NCBI GenBank assembly: GCA_019916065.1
Contig: CM034243.1
Coordinates: 28,856,147 to 28,920,146 of the forward strand
Source of the DNA: Vitellaria paradoxa
Lineage: Eukaryota; Streptophyta; Magnoliopsida; Ericales; Sapotaceae
Length of the DNA stretch: 64,000 nucleotides
Direction of reading: 5' to 3'
Below the pieces are notes generated by a model. It had not been told where the DNA came from. It worked only from the letters and a program-made list of their open reading frames with translations, and made no database searches. Position 1 is the stretch's first letter, and each line of letters starts with the position of its first letter. The translations under genes were made by a program, and so were the position numbers. Positions 59,399 to 64,000 of this stretch are shown one piece after another.

Positions 59399-59427
<29 letters not shown>
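59121..59427. repeat. 168-bp tandem duplication with (AT)n ends
   Basis: 'gaggacgtattatcattgag' starts at 59121 and 59289. The following 120 bases are the same in both copies as far as read, and each copy runs into an (AT)n tract (59229-59286 and 59398-59426). Probably a recent slippage or unequal exchange between AT tracts. Confidence 0.9.
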
Positions 59428-59429
<2 letters not shown>

Positions 59430-60341
59430 ATACTATATTAATAAGAAATGATGATGATGATGATGAAAATTCATACTTTTTATCCAAATCAAGATCCAGA
59501 AACCCGCACTTGGTTAACAGTGGTATAGTGCCTGCCAAAAACTTCTAGTATTTAAGTCAGCAACAATGTTGTAGAATTAATTTGACAAAATAACAGTAAG
59601 GTAAAAATTACGTACTTGACTCTAGAAAATTATCCTCCATTTATAAACCGTTATGGTAGAATTACAACCGGCCCAAATTAGGATCCTTTCCTGATTTACC
59701 GAGATTTCCTTATTTAGATAAGGAAATCATCATATTTGTATCAATCAATCAATTTTTACTTGATTCTATATGAACTTGTTCTAAGTATTTTGGTGAAAAT
59801 CACGGAATTATGATTATCGAACTCCTATATTTGCATCCTTACGCTTGACTCAGTACTCAATCAGGTCCATCGCCCAGATTAGGGAGCTTAGCCTAAGCTT
59901 GTTCGACCTTCACAGCTTGGAAGGTCAACTCGTCCTCCCCTGAGACTCCCCCAATGTCATCGATGGGTCTTTATGTCATTTCAAAGAAGTACAAAAATCT
60001 CCCTCATCAAGAAAATATGAAGCTAGATGAAGTTGCCCAATGAAACTAGCCGTGTCACAGTTTCACTAGAACTCATTTACACAAAAATTTCAAAAATTAT
60101 ACCATTTAAAATTCTTTTAAACTTTAAACAACAAAGATAATTTTGTAATAATTTACTAATAGCTCTATTATCAACTCATATTTTAGTAAATATACATAGG
60201 AGGGTTTGTATATAGGTGACACAAATTATATCTATATAATTATGTAGATGAAATCTTAGAAATATTTGTGAAGTCTAAAAATTAATAACATTTCAATTTT
60301 GGTAAAAGTCTTTTAATTTCTTTAAATACTCTTCAATCACT
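59428..60341. other. Unassigned intergenic DNA
   Basis: 59640-59980 is less AT-rich and has LTR-like words ('gatttccttatttagataag'), but no partner copy in the window. No gene. Confidence 0.35.
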
Positions 60342-60675
60342 TGGTTGACCCATTTTTGGTTGTTTGAATGGCAAGAAAATAAAAGAAAATAAAAGAGAAA
60401 ATGAAAACAATTGAGTTTGATTTGAGAGCAACTCTTCGCTCTTAAATGAGAAATTAATTCAAAAATAAATATTCTTTTTCCATTCCTTTTTTTTCTTACA
60501 GTATTTCTCTATTTATAGATTATTATAATAACTAAACTAAACTAACTAACTAATTAATTTGATAAGCCAACTAACTAATTTAGGTTCATAACTATTCCCA
60601 CACCCTTAAAAATTAACCTTGTCCTTAAGGTCAAATATTCAAAATATAACTACTGTGGTGTTGCAATACAAAACA

Positions 60676-60676
<1 letters not shown>

Positions 60677-60719
<43 letters not shown>
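60677..60719. repeat. (TTA)n microsatellite
   Basis: About 14 units within the retroelement interior. Confidence 0.9.
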
Positions 60720-60720
<1 letters not shown>

Positions 60721-60890
60721 ATTTGATTCTATAGACACTTCAGCCCAATTACTCTTTATAACCTAATTACTGACTCAATCCCATATTAATGATCCAACCC
60801 ATGTGCTCATTCCGTTTACAACTCGTTAAGCGTCTTTGGGAAACTTCGTCAGCTATTCATGTTTCCAATTGCCTCCTCTACTCTTTTCAT

Positions 60891-61083
60891 CTAGACTGTT
60901 GAAGAGTTGTGCGGCCACACCTCCACCACAAACTGGAAAGCGGAGTCGGCGAATACGAACTTGTTCCCTATTCTCGCATGAACCGCGAGTTTTGCTCCGC
61001 CGCTAATGCCGTCGCCAAATTTATACCTCACGACTTGAATTTGACCCACACAAGATGCGTTTGAGCTGCTCTTCGACAGAGTC
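60891..61083 (-). other. GC-rich island with a 63-codon open frame inside the LTR remnant
   Basis: Reads GQIQVVRYKFGDGISGGAKL AVHARIG (split only for length), then FVFADSAFQFVVEVWPHNSS and a stop at 60891. It has no start codon and no recognised family. Composition stands out sharply from the AT-rich flanks. It could be a retroelement ORF end or captured host sequence. Confidence 0.3.
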
Positions 61084-61333
61084 TAACCCACACGACCACC
61101 CATAACGTGTTCTTATGTGGGAGTATATCTCTTTTTTCTTCTTCGTTCTCTCTCCTTTCCACCAAATCCTTTTAGAAAATTAGATTCAAGCTAGTAGTGG
61201 ACTGTATCTTTAGCCGTAGAAAATTGGATTTCACCACCTAAATCGAAAATCACAAACACATCTTCAGCAAGGGCAATACCAATTGTATCCTTCCTTTCTT
61301 GCCTTTGATCAAGATAGTATCGCTGTAGAAAAG

Positions 61334-61606
61334 CTATAACACCATGATGGCGTTATCGTCATTGACGGCCTCATCAACTAGGAGCTGATTGGGGGCCTTT
61401 TTGCGCTCTAAGATTGTAGTTGAGCAGTCCTTCATTCCCTCTGAAATGAAGGATTCAACTTGGTGACTCATCTTCCTTTGAAAGTTGGGATCAGGTATGC
61501 CTAAAAAATTACTTTTTGGCTTCTGATTTTGGATAATTCTTGATTCTTCAATCACCATTTCCAATTGCTTCATTTTCCTGATCTTCAATGCATGCAAATA
61601 TTTCAC
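61334..61606 (-). pseudogene. Probable gag fragment of the LTR retrotransposon
   Basis: A 90-codon frame, charged and helix-prone (MKYLHALKIRKMKQLEMVIE, ESFISEGMKDCSTTILERKK), continuing after frame changes from the MIEAISDRLDGLFQYVQSNM start near 61740. Placed just after the 5' LTR (minus strand) where gag should lie. No zinc knuckle or protease motif is visible; the assignment is from position and general character. Confidence 0.35.
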
Positions 61607-61947
61607 CCCTAACCTTCTTAGAATCTGATGTTGAGGAGGTGTAACTCCATCAATTTTTTATTTCTCTTAATTGCTTCCATATTGGATTGAACATATTGAA
61701 ATAAGCCATCTAATCTGTCACTGATAGCTTCAATCATGTTCATCAATTACTTTAATTGATTTCCTGGTTTTGCTATGTTACATATCTAAATTCTAACCCA
61801 ATTGTGGTAACCCCATTTCTGATTGTTTGAATAGTGAGAAAATGAAAGGAAATAAAAGAGAAAATGAAAACAATTTTGGATTTGATTCGAGAGCAAGCCT
61901 TCTCTCTCAAATGAAAAATTAATCCCAAAATGAATATTCTTTTTCCA

Positions 61948-61952
<5 letters not shown>

Positions 61953-61983
<31 letters not shown>
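61953..61983. repeat. (TC)n microsatellite inside the right LTR
   Basis: About 15 units. The matching place in the left LTR (60486-60498) is a plain T/C run, so the expansion came after insertion. Confidence 0.9.
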
Positions 61984-61989
<6 letters not shown>

Positions 61990-62103
61990 AATATTTCTCT
62001 ATTTATAAGCTATTACAACAATTAAACTAACTAACAAATTTAATACAAATTCTAATTAACTAACTAATTCGATATCCTAACTAACTAACTTGAGTTCATA
62101 ACA

Positions 62104-64000
62104 ATCTCCTATCAAATTTACATTTTAAATTAAACAACTTCTAAAAACTGCCCTCTTAATTAAGTTACTTTCTAAATTTTAATTTTTAGTCATCACATTC
62201 TTTACTTTTATATCTCTAACTAAATTATAAAATTGAAGTCATAACCACACATTATACGTGCACACCTCTAATATATAAAGGAGGCAAAGTCACTTAATAT
62301 TGTAACTGTTCAATCTTTTACAATTAACGACATAGAAATGTTTGATTTTTTGCATGTGAAAAGGATTGGATGACTCTGAATATAGAAATAGAGATTTAAT
62401 TAATATGTTTAACAACTATATATCCAGCTGCGCACATGGCTGGGCTGCGTCCGATGCATGAATTTCAGGGGGGTCTAAAAGGTATATATAACATAGCTAT
62501 TTCAGGGTGATCCATCCATTGTCATTTGTTTGTTTTATGTTATATATATAATATATATTAATTGTGGCAGCTGTATTTCTATTTTTCTTTTACTTATAGG
62601 AAAAATAATTCAATTTAATATATAAGAGGTTATGACCCGGCATGATTTTTAAGTGCCATCGGCTACCGAATTATGTTGAATGCTCATAATCTAGAAACAT
62701 AAAAGGCTTGTTCGTCAAAAAGGGTTGTGAAATTTGATAGTCCCTGGGTTGATTATTTCTTCAAAATGGATGTGCTTTGGTAACAAAATTCAATGTATCT
62801 AATCTACACACGATAAAAAGAGGGAAGGTGTTGAGGGCAATTTCTCTTTCTCAATCTCAGATATCCATTTACTTTTAGAAATTTATAGAAAGTTTACCAA
62901 ATATATATAATTAATTAATGAAAACTTGGAACAATGTCAAATCGATTCTATATAAATATATATGTATGAAATACATTTGATTTCTTATGTTTCAAAACAA
63001 ACAAATCAAAGGTAGGCCATAGAGGGAAATGCTATTTGTCACCAACTTTTCCACCCAATGCATATATATATGTATATATATATTTCACTTTTTTATATAA
63101 TATACATGAGGTAATGGTCTGTTTTTAGTAAATTCCTATCCCTTCGATAATAGATTAAAGATATATATAATTCAATGAATAATGATATGCGTTATTATGA
63201 AACAAATAAAAAAATATTAAATTTAAAAAAAATGAAATTACATAATTTTGATACAAGTAACAAAAAAAAAAAAAAAAAAAAAACATAACAACACATTCAC
63301 AGGTCTAATTAATATATACTTATTTCATGAACATTCAAAAAGTTAGTGATTTAAAAAACAATTAAAAGTAACAGACATGCTTCACATACCAACACTAACT
63401 AAAAAATACTTTTTTCTTTTGAAAGGTACTAACTAAAGAATGCACTAGCATGACAATTTGACAAAAAAAATATAAGTATATATTGACATGTATTTATCCG
63501 ACATTCAAAAAATGCCAGATTTAAAAAAAAAAAATCAATAGACTTACATAGATACATTAAAAAATGAAATCAACAGACTTGTAATGTACCCTAACATCGA
63601 AATTAAAAGAAATACATAGATATATCGATACGTTTAAATAATGAATATGTGGTTCTCAAATATTTAAAAAAATGTAAGAATAAAAGATACAAGTAGACAC
63701 ACCAAAATTCCAATATCATCAATTGAAATATATAAGGATGTGCTAAAATTCAAGTGTCTATTTGGGCAATTACTCCACCATGAGTCAAATAAGTATGCTG
63801 CAGTACCTTAATTCCAAAGAACTTTCAAATTCAAGAATATTAAATACGATAATGGTGAAATAAAGGAACTTCCAAAGAAAATGTACCCTAGGTATAACCT
63901 GGACATGAAAATACATCCATATCTGACTTCTTATTTCCTTGTTCTGTTTCTCTACCAAAAATTACAATCATGTGAAGTTTGAAACTTCGAAATTGCTACT
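62104..64000. other. AT-rich intergenic DNA, no supported feature
   Basis: A-runs at 63261-63283 and 63523-63534. 'acattcaaaaa.t' words recur at 63331 and 63502 in a weakly repeated stretch. No ORF of note on either strand. Confidence 0.5.

Larger units (their letters stand above)
60342..62103 (-). mobile_element. LTR-retrotransposon remnant with two diverged LTRs
   Basis: 60342-60594 and 61805-62103 are diverged direct repeats (shared 'gattgtttgaat', 'aaataaaagagaaaatgaaa', 'aatattctttttccattc', 'atttctctatttat' and 'ttcataac'). On the minus strand they start TGTTATGAACT / TAGTTATGAACC. Just inside the 60.6 kb copy the minus strand reads FDLKDKVNF and then a G-rich PPT-like AGGGTGTGGGA, as at the 3' end of gypsy polyproteins. 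Just inside the other copy is MIEAISDRLDGLF, gag-like. The interior is only about 1.2 kb, so most of pol is gone. No TSD was found. Confidence 0.6.

Noticed and set aside
61773..61991. 72-codon minus-strand frame
   Set aside because: Starts in a (TC)n microsatellite and runs across an LTR.

Overview
The window is AT-rich nuclear DNA of a flowering plant. Evidence: spliced genes with GT-AG introns, a TIR-NB-LRR resistance gene relic (a class missing from grasses), a BYPASS1-like gene, an Au-type tRNA-derived SINE, and plant hAT, Mutator, CACTA and LTR relics, many with intact target-site duplications (TSDs). A dicot (possibly a woody asterid) fits best; the species cannot be fixed from sequence alone. 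Nothing prokaryotic or organellar was seen.

Three host loci can be supported. (1) 3002-6995, plus strand: seven exons of an S-adenosylmethionine-dependent methyltransferase; the 5' exon(s) with the SAM-binding glycine motif are not in the window. (2) 9386-10525, minus strand: an intronless 379-residue BYPASS1-like protein, the only complete intact gene. (3) 24171-31031, minus strand: a decayed TIR-NB-ARC-LRR gene. TIR, P-loop, kinase-2, MHD-like, LRR and post-LRR segments stay in the right order, but stops and frameshifts interrupt every main part, and its 3' part holds a 2.1 kb duplicated AT-rich block.

The rest is repeat DNA. Region by region: 1-3.0 kb old direct repeats and a SINE; 7.8-8.1 kb a 102-bp tandem repeat; 11-15.2 kb three SINEs (two of one family in opposite orientation) and foldback elements; 16.3-18.1 kb a hAT-like element and an AT-rich inverted-repeat element; 18.9-20.9 kb a block with a 146-bp satellite built on a GCGGTACTGT motif; 21.2-21.9 kb a second hAT-like element; 31.7-32.5 kb a relative of the 17.3 kb element; 34.2-38.1 kb a Mutator-type MITE, an Au SINE, another SINE-like insertion and a 1.26 kb Mutator-like element with possible captured sequence; 40.6-41.8 kb an inverted-repeat element holding a SINE; 42.8-45.4 kb a CACTA element nested in another element; 46 kb a SINE beside a MITE; 48.2-51 kb LTR retroelement remains including a TRIM-like unit; 51.3 kb a relative of the 42.8 kb element; 54.7-59.4 kb tandem duplications; 60.3-62.1 kb two diverged LTRs around 1.2 kb.

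The genes do not form a pathway or cluster. The value of the window lies in dated, nested mobile-element history, a relic immune receptor, and a few tandem arrays of unknown nature. No clearly new biological system was identified; the strongest unexplained structures are the 146-bp satellite block and the cargo of the Mutator-like element.
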